Positions 1 to 12,817 of a DNA stretch of 64,000 nt are shown here, piece by piece (the stretch's first letter is position 1; each line of letters starts with the position of its first letter). A model generated the notes under the pieces. The model was not told the origin of the DNA and made no database searches. It was given only the letters and a program-made list of their open reading frames with translations. A program made the translations under genes and the position numbers. This stretch comes from Zygaena filipendulae. Lineage: Eukaryota > Arthropoda > Insecta > Lepidoptera > Zygaenidae. The stretch covers positions 8,772,001 through 8,836,000 of the forward strand of contig OU015653.1 of assembly GCA_907165275.2 (NCBI GenBank). Direction: 5' to 3'.

Positions 1-1288
1 TAAATATAATGTACTAAAACTGAATAACTTAAGCCTTCAATAGATTTTGTTTTTATTAATTTAACTATTTTCTCTTGCAGATAGCTGTTGCCTAACTACT
101 ATATTAGTAGAGACGTATAGTTATTCTATGTATATTTTTATATCTACTTAATTTTAAGGTCATTATAACAGCTGTTTTGCTAAACATAATATAAACAATA
201 TTATAATAGTTTTTGTACGATGCAATGGGAATGATCCGAATACTCGTAAAATTGTGAGCACATCGTGCGCTCGCGCCATCGTCATCGCCACCGCCGAGCT
301 AACTTCGGCTTGCGCAATCAGACACATCTCAGGTGCACCTGCGGCACTTCAGTTCCTTAGGTTCACGACCTTAATGATCTTCACAGACAACAATCTTACT
401 GCAAAATGATCTCTGTAATTTCTTACGCTTTACAACGCAATATTCTTGCGAGGAGAATACATAATAATAGTAGGCTGATAAATTATACCTACTTAACTTA
501 ATCCAAACAATAGTCTTAATAAGAGTGTTTGTATAATTCAAGTATAAATTACACCCATACGAGTTCTAAGTGAAAGAGTCAAGCAAAAGAAAGCTGTAAG
601 TAATTAAATATGAGCAGCGTGTTGATGTGTGCCTTGCCACGAGAATAGAGAAGGCTGAACGAAATCGTTTGAAAAACTCTGGAGTCTCCGTGAATGGATG
701 GAAAGTAAGCTGACAAACAAGACGACGCTTTGAGAACTGCATCAATTTTCTTTCACTTCACACGCTCCAATATCAATACTATGCTATGATATTCTGCACC
801 TTATTTAATACTGTTTATGCACAAGGGACAACAGTTGGTAGGTATATGATATAAAAACGAAATTTCCGAGAATCACGCATGATGTTTCTCCGTACGTACA
901 CGTCTATGGAATTAATTCGCGTAAAACTATGACTTAATTGCAATACACAAATGTCTTATTTTGATTGTTATTTAAGTATAACAGAAGAAAAAAATATCTA
1001 AGTAGGTAGGTACCTACATTAATGATTTTAGGTACCTATCAATGAAACAATAGCAACAAACTTCTGAAAATAACCAATCAGAAGTAAATTAGCAGTTGCA
1101 ATGAGATCAGACTATTATTAAGGCTTTAACTCTGATTGAATTTATTTTAAAAACTTCGAAGCTCGGTAGGTTAATCTAATTTTACCTGCAATACGAGCGT
1201 TTATACAATATAATATGTAATCAAGAATGATTAAGATGGGTGGGCAGGGGCTCTCATATAACAGAATTAGGAGTTGGAACCCCGTGGA

Positions 1289-1354
1289 GTTACAGAATAT
1301 TAGGTTTTAATAAATAAAAATGTTACAGAATATTAGGTTTTAATAAATAAAAAT
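1289..1354. repeat. 33-bp tandem duplication, two exact copies
   Basis: The unit starting GTTACAGAATATTAGG and ending AATAAATAAAAAT occurs twice head to tail (1289-1321 and 1322-1354) with no difference, which points to a recent duplication. Confidence 0.85.
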
Positions 1355-2028
1355 TAACTAATCGTGAAAGAAATCCCTGAAGTCAAGAATTATAAAACAA
1401 ACCTTAAACCTTTAGGCATAAACCTATAAGCCTTATAATTCCACGTATATTTTGAAGTTATGTATTTTTAAAAGAAACCTATCTATCTATGCTAAAGTTA
1501 TTCAAGAAGCAAGGAAGATGTTAATGGTAGGTAGGTAGATACTTACCTAACGAAAACTTTCCTGCAATAATTCCGTTTTTATAGCACAATTATTAAAATT
1601 AAAGGAAACATACGTTAATCGTAGTGGATGCCGGGCATTATAACTGTACCTACGGCGAAGTAGACAAGTTTTGGTAAACTGGAAGCGAGACTGGTTTTTT
1701 GTAACATAGAAGTAGTGCCGGTGTGTTAATTACCATTATCCTGTTGAGCTAGAATAAATAAAATAGGCGCTCAGAGAGCTTATCATTTTTTAAACACCTT
1801 GTTCCTTCCTATATACTACAGACTTGCAAAATAGTAACTTATCTATACATATAAAATGCTTTGTCCTGAGTAACTGACTAACGGATCAACGCACAGCCTA
1901 AACCGCTCATCGTAGAGACCTGAAACTTGTTCTTCGTATGACGTAGGCATCCGATAAGAAAGGATTTTCCGAAATTCTATCCCTAAGTGGGTGAAAAAGG
2001 GGGGGCAATGCTTGTATGGGACAACGTA

Positions 2029-2078
2029 ATTATTTGCTTCTAACGTAAAAAAAAAATTTTACGTTAGAAGCAAATAAT
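2029..2078. repeat. Hairpin: ATTATTTGCTTCTAACGTAAA inverted repeat
   Basis: An inverted repeat of about 22 bases per arm with an A-rich centre, lying next to a dispersed 'GCGGG/AAGCTAG' repeat fragment. It could be a residue of a small transposable element. Confidence 0.7.
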
Positions 2079-3528
2079 TTAAAATCCTATTAAAACCATT
2101 TTGCGACTTCTACGTAGACGAAGTTGCGGGCAAAAGCTAGTATTGAATAAATTTTCTTATATTAAGTCCCACATATTACTTACAATTACACTTAATTTAT
2201 ATTTTTTTTATTATGATTAGAAAATAATTATTCTGGTTCAAGATAAATGGAATCATGTTTCTGGAAGCGGAGCAACTTCAAAAGTTTCTACTCGTAATCT
2301 TACTTTTCTGAATATAATAATACTAGCTATGCCCCACGGTTTCACCCGCGTTAATTTCGGAGTTGCTGCAGAAATCCCGAGATAAAAAGTAGGTAAGTAC
2401 ATGTCCTATTATGTACCGCTGATAACGTATGCAAAATTTTATGATGATCGGTTGAGCCGCTACGGCGTGAAAGCGTAATAAACGAATAAACAACAACTTT
2501 AGCATTATTTATAAAATAGTAAGGACCAATTTACATAAAATCTTCACAAATTAGATACCTAAACCTTCCTCATGAACCACTCTCTCTATTGGTGAAATTC
2601 GCAAGAAAATCCATTCAATAGTTTTTGAGTTTATCGCGAACAGAAAGACAGATGAAGTAGTGAAAGCAAAAGCCAAAACCAAGATTAAAACAATACCTGC
2701 AATTGAAAGCAAATGAAGTCGGCTTACATAATATTGAAATTTTAAATAATTAAGATAAAACTGCTAGCAAAATGTATTTAATAGTCAATACCATAGTATT
2801 ATATTCAAGCCTACATTTAGACATCGATAATATAACTATATTATATATCACTATAGTTTTTCACTGTATGATAACTTAGATATAGATGAGAAATTGGAGA
2901 TGTATGTTTAACAAGTGCGAGTCGGACTCGCGCACGAAGGGTTCCGTAGCTATAAAAACGGCAAAAAAATCATGTTTGTTGGATGGGAGCCCCTTAAATA
3001 TTTGTTTTTTTGTTAATGATTTATTTGTAAAGTGAATACCTAAATACATAACAAAATATTCTGTGAATATTTCAAGCGTCTAGCTGTTGCCGTTATCAAT
3101 ATCGAGCAAAAACATCACGTTTGTTGTATGGGATGTTAAATATCTATTTTATTCTGTTTTTTGTGTTTGTTGTTATAGCAGCAATAGAAATACATCATCT
3201 GTGAAAATTACAACTACCTATCTAACTATCACGGTTCATGAGATAAAGCCTGGTGACAGATGTACAGACGGACGGATGGACAACAAAGTCTTAGTAATAT
3301 AGGGTTTTACCCTTTGTGTACAGAACGCTAAAAACAGACCGTATCTGCATGAGTAAAATTCGCACTTCTGATAAATGGGATAATGGATAACCTAAAGCTG
3401 TTTATCTTATACGTAAATAATATAAGTATATATTAACGTCTTCTATTTTTTCCGTTTACATAATATTTAGAGTTAGGTATGTATCAAATATTACCTAAAA
3501 ATAGTAAATAGTAGTCATTGGCTTACCT

Positions 3529-3945
3529 TTTTATTCAAAGCAAAGCGAATCACAGGATCTTTGTCCAATTCATTAGCAAATGAAATTAAAATACTCAGGT
3601 GTAGCAAGCAACATTACTGTTGTGTTGATCAATGTTCATTGTCTTCTCACTTCGTAATCCGCATTCGGCAACAGGTATTCATGTCACTATCACTTTATTC
3701 AATAAAAAAAAATTATTGCACGACTGTAGATGGTTTATTTTGGGAAATTCTTTAACAAAATTCACGGTTAGTGGTTTCAACTTCCAACGCGGGCGTACAG
3801 CGACGGAACGGGTCGGCGGACGGCGGTGTAACGTCTGTATCACTTGTGTACACCGCCTGACACCGCGCCACACTGTGTAGTCTGGCTGTGGTACATTGAG
3901 CTCTGCTTCCTCCCTCGAGCGAGGACGTGCGCTCTCCACTGAGAA
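3529..3945 (-). promoter_or_regulatory. GC-rich island with initiator and splice donor: candidate minus-strand first exon
   Basis: About 3780-3950 is much richer in GC and CpG than its surroundings. On the minus strand it contains TCAGTG (Inr-like, near 3938) and, downstream, AAAAAG|GTAAGCC, a good donor, at about 3528. This is the layout of a non-coding first exon of a gene lying off the left edge. No convincing coding sequence was seen inside. Equally, it could be a GC-rich repeat. Confidence 0.25.
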
Positions 3946-3959
3946 CCGACACGAATGGT

Positions 3960-6900
3960 CAAATACAAGTAGTCAAAGAAAGTACAACGTCACATACCAC
4001 TATAAAAGCCTTCGCGTAGCAATGTAATTAAATGTTAATAACTTATGTTGTACGTGTAACGCTACTTAACGGCACGCAGTGATCTCCGAATATACCTAGA
4101 TATAGTCAATAATGGGTATTATAGACGAATACCCTAAATTTACTCAATTAAGGAATGCAATGCAAAAAAAACCACTAATAACCACATTTGAACGTATTTT
4201 ATTAATAGCACAACAACACTAAAACTAATTTCTTATTTATCACATCGTTACCTTTTTCTAGGTCTTTCTTCACCTGCATCTTGTTTGTGTTACATATATC
4301 TATGCCTATCGAAGATATGCCCCCATCTGCCTCCACCAAAATTTCACCCAAAAATACAATCCTCTATGTAATACTCTAGAACATTTTATCTTTGGCTTTG
4401 ATAATCCCTAATATTTACAATAAACATCTATATAACATCGATTTACTCAATAATCCTCTAAAATACATCAAGTTTAACAACAATATCGCTATTCAATTAG
4501 GCTATTTTCATTTAATTGTCTCTTAGAAACGTTAACTCATTAAGTATAATATTACATTGTGTCTTTCGAATAGTATCTTTTATCTATATGAATGACAATA
4601 AACATTCATGTACCTATACCTACATCATACAACCGTTGTCTCAACTCGGAAAGGTAAGTACTATTATGTCGTTCAATAAGTCCCAACTTCCAAGGCTTAA
4701 TTTTGAGAAAGTACGTACCAATTTTCGAACCTGTACTTCAAACCAACAAAATATATGGGTTTATTTATTTATTTATCATTTTTCATGAAAATCCGACCAT
4801 TTATTTACAAGTAGTTTTTGGACCTAACGGTATTTTTGTAACCTCTGAACTTATTAAGCGACGAAAATATGTTGAGACGATAAGTTATCAAATTTTAAAT
4901 AATAAATAACCACATTCATTTCTATAATTTTTAACATTGGACGTGGTTATACATAGGTACATAATATCTAACTAATCGTTATTAATATATAAAATGTAAT
5001 ATTATGTCTCGGCTATCCCACTTTTCGACCTTTGTGTTTATTGCCTGTAATATTATGTAGAGTGCAAGTGTGTGCGACGCAATTTTGCCTTATTTTCATA
5101 GAAAAACACTCATGAACCTTGTCATAATATAGGTATTAGTATTCAATTAAATATTATTATTTAATATTCAATATTGGTAGGTACATATTCCAAGATCTTT
5201 GATAGATTTTAAGCGAACTTTAATAAGGTTAGGAACGAGCCTAAACTTTCGAACCCACAATGTGTATAACCTACGGTTGAAAACTTAATAATACTTTTTT
5301 TATTAGTTCAGGGTACACTGCACATTTTACATTTATATAAAATTAATTGATTAAAATTATCTGCAAATTTATTTAAAAAATACAAAGCGAAATAAATGTA
5401 GGTTATTACATGTATAGATCATAGATGCAGCATTCAACAATATTAAGGTAATTCATAAATAAATTCATCAAAAAACATTGTCCTCCAAATTTTTAACAAA
5501 GGTTCCGTAGACATACTTTCTATTTAAAGAGACTTCTACATATTATGTTAGAATTCTATGTATATGGAAACGACAAATCTACTTTTATAATTTTATGTGA
5601 TAAAATCCAAACGACTCGACACTCATAATATTTCAAAGTTTAAGCAGGTGTCTATAGCTAGGAAATGCCTCATAAGAAACATATACCTATTTCGTCTGAG
5701 CCTATTACCTACCTATTTAATTGGGTAAAATTCTTCTTGTCACATCTGTAATTGTGGCAGTATTATTTGTTACCTACCTTTAAATTTGATTTCCACCATA
5801 ATATGTATTTTGCCATTAAGTAATGTATTTTTTAATACAAGTTTAGGTATTTAAGATATTCTGTTCTGTTTTTTATTTAAAACTAGCTGTCTCCCGCGGT
5901 TTTATCCGCGGTAATTTCGAAGCTTCCGCAGGAATTCCTGGATTAATTATATCTATATAGATATAAACCTTCCCCATGAATCGCCCTATAGTACTTATTA
6001 ATTGGTGAAAACCTCATAAAAATCCATTCAGTGGTTTTTTACTTTAATTTATATTATGTAAAGATAAAGAGTAATTTAGATTTCTGTTTTATTGTTTATT
6101 CCCTGAAGTACCAATGGTTTTATAAGTATTAAAGATATCATTGACCTATTATTTTATTCATATCAATTAAGTAATTACAAGTACCTAAACTACCTACGCT
6201 TCGAAAATGGTTTTATCTATGAAACAACACAAGTTTTTTAAAGTTCTGTTATTATTTTAAGAGCAAGCAAGTAACACACTAACTATTCAATAATATAATC
6301 AGTAGCTTTTCAATTATGTTTCAGCAAAATGTCACTGCGTATCTATTTCAAAGTTTACTATTAGAAAAAGGTCTATTTAGTTAATTTTTGATAGGTACGA
6401 TTAAAGAATTTAAATGTATTTTATGAGAAGTCTGCCTTAAACATTTTCTTACAAAATCAAGAAAATAGGTAATATATATTTTACTATAAAAATCCTCAAA
6501 AAATTTACGTGACTGTTTTGAAATAACGGGTTATTTAGTTACTTTTTGTAATACTTAAGTTACTGTATATACTTAAGTTACTTTTTGTAATTAAAAAGTA
6601 AGTTAATAATAATTATCAAAGTCATCGGATAGGTAATTAAATCGATTATTCTTATATTTATTAGTATAAACCATGGACCAATTATAAACCTAAATTTAGA
6701 AGCATGAGCTACAAAATATTTATTGTCAATGGAGAAAATCTTACATATCGCGCGTGTTTAGGAGTCCTCATGAAGATATTTCATTACCTTATTTGAATTT
6801 TATTAGTATAAAGATAATATTTATGGAAAATAGGTAGGTATCAAATTTATAATTTTCGAAAATATTCAATTGAATTTAAATAATTATAAATTGTTTAGGA

Positions 6901-9033
6901 CTTAAAGAGAATTATTTACAAAATACCTACTATAGGACTCAAGTATAATCGTTTTGTTACTTAATTTAAATGTATATTTTTTATAAAACATTATTACCTA
7001 ATTATCAACTGTGTGAAGTTTTTATATTCTTACTTGGATAATTGTATGTAATATGTAAACTAAATAGATACGCAATGCAAAATAAAGACTTACATACCCA
7101 CTTACGTATAGAAAGACTTCAACGCTTCGCCTAATTAATCTAACAAGATTAATGCCGTAAAAATCTTTGATGACATTAGTTTTGTTGCAAATTTTACGGA
7201 GTAATCAAATTAGTATCATGCCCAAAGACATTGATCATGCCCCAGCAGTTGTGACAAGTGGCCATTGGTTATTGACAAGAGTTATTTTATGTGGTGAAAA
7301 CTGTTTACTTAACCAATAAACGTATTTAATATTAAGATTCTTCCGCGACCCTTGTCTACTTATCCTATAAAAGATTCTTCACTAGTCACCGGGAAAAGGC
7401 TACTCTTAATCCCGATAGCTATACAAAGATAATATAGGCAAATACCCACTACTTTTCGTACCTACATCAAAAAGTTCCTTATTGAAACAGCGGGTAACAG
7501 CTATAGTAATAGAGTAAAACTGAAGCCTGATTCTATCAAATATCATGTTAATACAGGTATAATAGAAAATACAACAAATAGGTAAGGATAGAGACGTAAA
7601 ATATAACAATAACTGCCTAATTAATATAACTATAAAGGTACCTACTGTATTTGGAAAGAGCTAATCTGTGAGACATAGATACATCATGCTCATGCATAAT
7701 TCTTGTAAAGTAGATACATGTAGTTAAACTACATGATATAGATTTTAACAAAGTAAGGAATATTTTTACTTTGCAGTTTTCGATGGCAGGACAATGTGAA
7801 ATAACTACCTATACCAGTGATTTAATACTTTTTTGTACAATGTGCGATAGTTATATGAAGTCTGAAGATGAATGTGGACGATTGATGAATTGGACTCTTT
7901 TTGCTTACTGTACTTAAATAAATATACATTCTTGTATAAGCGTATAGTAACAATAATTGTGCTCAAGTCAAGTTTGCACGTTTAAAAAAAAGACCAAAAA
8001 AAAATCGCCAACATAAAATAATCATACGATTTACATTAGCATTTAGGTACCATACCATTAACGCATTGCCGGTATGAGTATTGAGTAGGTATAAATTACA
8101 ACACAAAAAGTTAATACCTATTTAAAATGTCGTCATAAATAATTACACTCACATAAATAAAGTAATTTATGTACATAAGTACCTAGCTGTTTTAAGACTT
8201 ATTTTTAAATATTTTTATTTTATACTACACTATATTTTTTGCTACCCTGCGTTAAACAATAATTAATTATAGATTAATTAAAAGTTGTAAACAAACGGTT
8301 ACACAGTTAGGTATAATACAAATTGACCCTTTGCGAGATGAAATTATTAATCTCTTAAATGCAATCGAAAAAACATGCTATCAATAATATTGTCTATGAA
8401 AAATATTTTATAACAATACGAGTAAGTAATAATAGTATTACTTCGTAGCACCACTAACCTAGCTGCTACCGACCGCGTCAAAGCTACGTTTCAATTCCGT
8501 ATCATGATTTATACGTTTTTAATTAAAGGTGGCACATTACACTGCGATAAAAATATTATTGTTCTCTGTATCACACAGCATTAAAAAATTACAAAAAAAA
8601 TAGGTTTTTGTATACTTATCTAATATTTTACTTAAACAAAATTTAACTGTTAGGTATAAGAAAGAAATTAGTTTTTAAATTTAAATACCTACCTACATAG
8701 GTATTTATGTACTAAATAAATTGGAAAAATAGAGCCAATTTTACTTGGTAAGGTAGTATTTAATTATAACTGTTTTTTAAAGCATTATAAAACAGAAATT
8801 TAGATTTTTTTTTTTCAGTGTATGTTGAACAATAATATGAAAGTGGTGTAGTTAAGAATTTTACATAAAATCTAAAGTAAATGATACCAAAAATCTTCCA
8901 ATTTTCCGTTTCATGAGCAAATTTATTTATAGTTAAAATATCGCTCTAAAAACAAACAAAAATGAATTCTTAGTTAATATTTAAAAAAAAACATCAGATT
9001 TAGAGTCGACTGACATATTGGATTTAACACTAG
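3960..9033. other. AT-rich intergenic stretch, no gene seen
   Basis: No coding exon on either strand. One copy of the dispersed 'CTCCCGCGGTTTTATCCGCGG' repeat lies at about 5883-6060; the rest is AT-rich sequence with many TACCTAC/GTAGGTA runs. Confidence 0.55.
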
Positions 9034-9809
9034 GGCTAGCCTTATACATCCGGAATGACTCTCCGGATTCATAATCTGAATTCATAATCCTCACGGCTCA
9101 CACATATTTTAAAAAATTAGTTTCAGATTCAGTGTTCCATATACAGGGGCGATTTTCGACGCACAATATTATTTTTTCCGTGTCAGACATCACACCAACA
9201 GGTCGAAACTCGAAACACGTCCAGACGTTTAACCGCTTGCAGTGTCAATGGGCATGTTGACTAATTTTTATTTTTTAGTCCGTCTTGTAGATTATTAAAA
9301 AATATTGGACACGTATTTTTTCTTTTTTTACGTAATCAAAAAATAACGGCGATATATTGAGTTGAAATTTCGCGTGACGTCACTATTCTGACAGTTTGTA
9401 TGGCTGTTTTGCGGTTAGTGGCGTCACGACCTCCTCATCCTAAACTTTGATGCGCTTTATCTCTGTATATTTTAATTTATTTAAAAAAGCAAAAAATACG
9501 TGTCTATTGTTTTTTTTATTTTCTAACTGACGGACTAATTAGAATTTTGATTTGCAATAGTAGTCAACATCCCTATTGAAATAATTCGAATAGGCGCGTT
9601 ATGAAATCAAAATCTAAAATATTCCGATCCGGAATTCAGAACGCTCGTCGGTATCATTCTTACAGATCGCTCTGAGAAATTCGTAATCTGAAAAAATCGG
9701 AATGTGTGTGGAGCATACTGAAATTGTATAGTATTCCGGGCTTTCTGAATTAATAATATAAATTCAGATTATGAAGCCAGAGAACCATTCCGGATGTATG
9801 AGGCCAGCC
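9034..9809. mobile_element. MITE-like element (TIR GGCTAGCCTTATACATCCGG), interrupted
   Basis: The left end (9034 onward: GGCTAGCC, ATACATCCGGAATG, TCATAATCTGAATT) is repeated in inverted form at the right end (about 9750-9809: AATTCAGATTATGA, CATTCCGGATGTAT, GGCCAGCC). The arms are about 50 bases. No transposase ORF is present, so it is non-autonomous. A second element (9250-9573) is inserted inside it. Confidence 0.7.
9250..9573. mobile_element. MITE family B copy 1 (about 325 bp)
   Basis: Begins GGCATGTTGACTA and ends TAGTCAACATCCC, with internal inverted AGTCCGTC...GACGGACT. Two further copies of the same body (TATTGGACACGTATTT, TGACGTCAC, GATGCGCTTTATCT) are at 48231-48560 and 48994-49321. 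Nested in the element at 9034-9809. Confidence 0.75.
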
Positions 9810-10758
9810 TAAAAGCAAGGGCGGTCGATGTTCTTCTTGCTCTACAACCTAAGTGTTTTATATGGGTAGAGTCCTAAGAAAATCCCTTTTATTCCATAGT
9901 AAAACACTTACTAGGACAGGAAAAAATATCGAAATGGGTTTTTGGGACGCCCACGCTTCTAGTATTAAAAACACTTACTCACTTACCTACAGAATGTGAA
10001 AATAGAATTTAATTCAATGTTATAAATCATTACATTAACAATTAGAACCAACTCAGCAGTATGACGTATCTAATCCTGTATTGCATTACCAGAATTTAAT
10101 ATTTTGCATTTTCTTATTTCATTACAATTTAGATAACTTCAGAATGAAAATTTTGTGTAGGTAAATAAAAAAATAAAAAATATATCTTGTAGTTACGAAT
10201 TGCAATTCACTGCATCTTATCCACAATTGACCTATTTTCGATCATTTATTCATATAGTTTTGTAAATATATGGGGAACAAGTGCTGAGTGCGTATGAATA
10301 CCTAAGTTGGGAATTAAACCTACTTCTCGTTAAAGTGTACGAGCTTATGCAGCTACAGCTATGTAAGTCGAATCGTAACAATAATAAATCATAACGACTC
10401 TCATTCACTAACACCTAGATTATTAAGAAATGATGAGCAACACGTAGGTACTAGAACTCAATAAATAATTATTGTAATTCTTGTTTCTGACGACTAATTC
10501 ACGATTTTACATATTATTCTCTATACAACAACAATAATATTTCACTTATCAGTAAGTTCTGAGTATCTACCTACTTAGTTTTCATTTGTAGTTGATAATT
10601 TTTAAGTAGGTACTTTTGCGAAATGGTGACAAAAGTGTTTGGTTAATTAATTAACTAACCTTAACCAAGAACGATCCATATTTTACCTAAACTCATAAAT
10701 ACCGAAAAAGTTACCCTTATTTGAGCGATGATTTATGATAAGTATCATAATTTTCTAA
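9810..10758. other. AT-rich intergenic stretch, no gene seen
   Basis: Nothing recognisable beyond short TACCTAC runs; it separates the repeats on the left from the 3' end of the transporter transcript. Confidence 0.5.
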
Positions 10759-10764
10759 TTTATT
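10759..10764 (-). terminator. Polyadenylation signal AATAAA
   Basis: AATAAA on the minus strand, about 15 bases after the stop codon of the 651-codon exon. Its position suggests that this exon is the last one of a minus-strand transcript. Confidence 0.45.
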
Positions 10765-10778
10765 GATATTCACTGATG

Positions 10779-12734
10779 TTAAGCTCTTGAACTTTTTATA
10801 CTATCTTTTTTTACATCACTATTTTTATTTACACTCGGTTTATTTGAAATGTTTGTTTTTGTACTGTTAATTGTTGATGAGGACACAGTTGAAGTAGGAT
10901 TGGTGAAAGATTTTCCGTGAGATGAATGTAGAGAGTGTGGTGAATTCGTCAACGTATCCATAACTGTAGTTGGCTTGGATTTTGTTGCCGTGGCAGTTTT
11001 AACAGCATTTGTAGATTTCAGGTTACTAGTCGATGAAACTCCACTAGACACTTGATTAGCAGAGATATCAGTTGTTGATTTACATACTGTTGCTGCTTCT
11101 GCCTGTTTTAAAGATTGCATACTGATACAGCCATTTGATGAATTTATAGATGAAACTGTTGATGTCTTGGACACCACCGATGTCGCAGTTGATTCTGAAG
11201 ATTTATCTTTAGTTGCTGTTTCCGGTTTATTTTCAATTTTAACGTTGTTTGAAGATTTTGAAGTAGCGGTAAAAGGAAGAAGTGGTAAAGTGGCTGTAGT
11301 TGATGAAGTTGATTTGTTAGCCGATACATATTGATTACTAGGTGGTATAGATGAGCTAGTTATAGCAGATTTTGTAGATAAAGATTTGACAGCATCGCTG
11401 TCACTTGGTGATACCGTTTGTTTAATATCTTCCACCATTTCTTCAGATTTAACCATGCTTTTCGAAATTTTACTTAACTTCTCACAATGAGTTTTTTCTT
11501 TTAATATTTTGCTGTCACTAGTTCTCTGGTTCGTACTTTGTTTTTTTATATCTAAATCACAAGTATCTTCTAGAGTTGCATTTTTTTGGCGGTGTAATTG
11601 TTTGCTTCCTGCCAAACTACTTTGTGAACTAATTTTTTTTGTAGAAATATCAATTGTATTTGCATTCTCTGGAAATTTTTTGTCTGTTAATTCTTTTCTT
11701 AAAGAATTTGAAATATTCGAAAAGTTTTTATTTACATCAACCACGTTTTCCCTGATAGTGTCTCCTGATTTGTTTACTAAGAGTTTGGAACTTCCATTAC
11801 TTTTATTAAGATCATACTTTTTCTGGTCCGAGGGCTGGTAGGCAGTTGTCGAATTACTGCATTCCTTGGGTTTTGTTACAGAGTTTTCTGTTTCATAAAC
11901 TTTATTATTTTCAGATGGCGTTTCTTGTTTCTGTTCAACATAATTGACAGTTTTGTCTGATTTGGCACTTTTGAATTCAAGAGCTTTTTGAATTTCAATT
12001 TCATCTGGAAAGTCTTTTATATTCTGCTTTTTTTTTACTGTCGTACTGCTCTCGGGATGTTTTACATTATTTGTATTTGTATTTTCAGAAACGAAATCAG
12101 TTTTTTGTTCAACATCGTTCCCAGGAGTAGTTTTAATACTACTGCCTTCTATGGTTGATAAAATAGGTGCAGGTGCTACTTGAACGGGCTCTAAATGTTT
12201 ATTTTTACTATCAGTGTGAATTTTAGCAGTAGTAAATATTAAGGGGCTAGGGTTATAAATATTTTGCTTTATCTCTTCCATTGTCACAAGAACTTCACCT
12301 CGATTTGTAACATCAACTTTTTTGACATCAAGATTCCCACATTTGTTTGCATTCATGTAATTATGCGAAGTGCCAGCTGCACTTACAGCCAAACTGGGAG
12401 CTATACTCGTAGAGCTCCTAGTGATATTTTCAGAAATAAGCATTTCTTTCTCACTGCTTTTTTCAGTCGCCGTTTCAGTCTTCGTTTTCAATATTGAATA
12501 TTTGGCACTTTGGTTTGTAATTTCTGGCTTATCCTTTTGTAACAGAGGCTCAATAACGGCCTCATCCGAATCATGACTTAAGCTTTGAACCTTCTTTTTT
12601 ATCGAATTTCTTGTCGTTTTCATAATTCCTATCCCTATCCTTTTAGTTTCATTTTCTATTCCGCTTTCAGTGATAGATGTAGTATCTCCACCATCTTGAG
12701 ATGTCTGAAGCAAATGATTTTGTTTTTGTCGCAA
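10779..12734 (-). CDS. 651-codon Ser/Thr/Lys-rich open exon; probable C-terminal tail exon of the transporter gene
   Basis: A 651-codon reading frame without introns lies directly downstream of the transporter's last conserved exon. An unbroken frame this long in AT-rich DNA is very unlikely by chance, so I take it as coding. The protein is low complexity: Ser, Thr, Lys, Asn and Glu dominate, there are almost no aromatic residues, and no membrane segment or known domain is visible, so it is probably disordered. It does not start with ATG; upstream in frame are TTT ATC ACC AGC CAG and then a TAG that is itself part of a possible splice acceptor. It is therefore an internal or last exon, not a gene with its own start. 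The preceding donor (AAG|GTAAGC, at 12780-12781) is in phase 0 with both it and the transporter. The stop at 10779 is followed after about 15 bases by AATAAA. Alternative: a separate small gene on the same transcript. Confidence 0.7.
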   Translation of the reverse strand: MRQKQNHLLQTSQDGGDTTSITESGIENETKRIGIGIMKTTRNSIKKKVQSLSHDSDEAVIEPLLQKDKPEITNQSAKYSILKTKTETATEKSSEKEMLISENITRSSTSIAPSLAVSAAGTSHNYMNANKCGNLDVKKVDVTNRGEVLVTMEEIKQNIYNPSPLIFTTAKIHTDSKNKHLEPVQVAPAPILSTIEGSSIKTTPGNDVEQKTDFVSENTNTNNVKHPESSTTVKKKQNIKDFPDEIEIQKALEFKSAKSDKTVNYVEQKQETPSENNKVYETENSVTKPKECSNSTTAYQPSDQKKYDLNKSNGSSKLLVNKSGDTIRENVVDVNKNFSNISNSLRKELTDKKFPENANTIDISTKKISSQSSLAGSKQLHRQKNATLEDTCDLDIKKQSTNQRTSDSKILKEKTHCEKLSKISKSMVKSEEMVEDIKQTVSPSDSDAVKSLSTKSAITSSSIPPSNQYVSANKSTSSTTATLPLLPFTATSKSSNNVKIENKPETATKDKSSESTATSVVSKTSTVSSINSSNGCISMQSLKQAEAATVCKSTTDISANQVSSGVSSTSNLKSTNAVKTATATKSKPTTVMDTLTNSPHSLHSSHGKSFTNPTSTVSSSTINSTKTNISNKPSVNKNSDVKKDSIKSSRA

Positions 12735-12817
12735 CTGGCTGGTGATAAACTATATATTTCATTGTAAGTATGTGGGCTTACCTTCCGCATAGCAATAAGC
12801 GGATGCGTGTGTGGGGG
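12735..12817 (-). other. Post-stop extension of transporter exon 12 plus a 47-nt putative intron
   Basis: After the transporter's TGA the same frame stays open for 12 codons (PPTHPLIAMRK and flanking residue, 12782-12817) and ends exactly at a consensus donor, AAG|GTAAGC. The next possible phase-0 acceptors on the minus strand are ...CCAG|TTGCGA (intron 12735-12781, 47 nt) and ...TATAG|TTTATC (31 nt, too short). An ACTTAC branch-like motif lies in the intron. 47 nt is short for a lepidopteran intron, which is the main weakness of the model. The two exon ends and the 651-codon frame agree in phase. Confidence 0.5.

Larger units (their letters stand above)
1..3500. other. AT-rich intergenic stretch without recognisable genes
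   Basis: No ORF with coding character was found on either strand. It holds a 33-bp tandem duplication (1289-1354), dispersed 'CCGCGGTTTCACCCGCG' repeat fragments (about 1840-2140 and 2325-2670), a perfect hairpin (2029-2078), and a GC-richer patch at 240-360 of unknown nature. Confidence 0.6.

Noticed and set aside
11509..11841. 110-codon plus-strand frame
   Set aside because: It is the antisense shadow of the 651-codon minus-strand exon.
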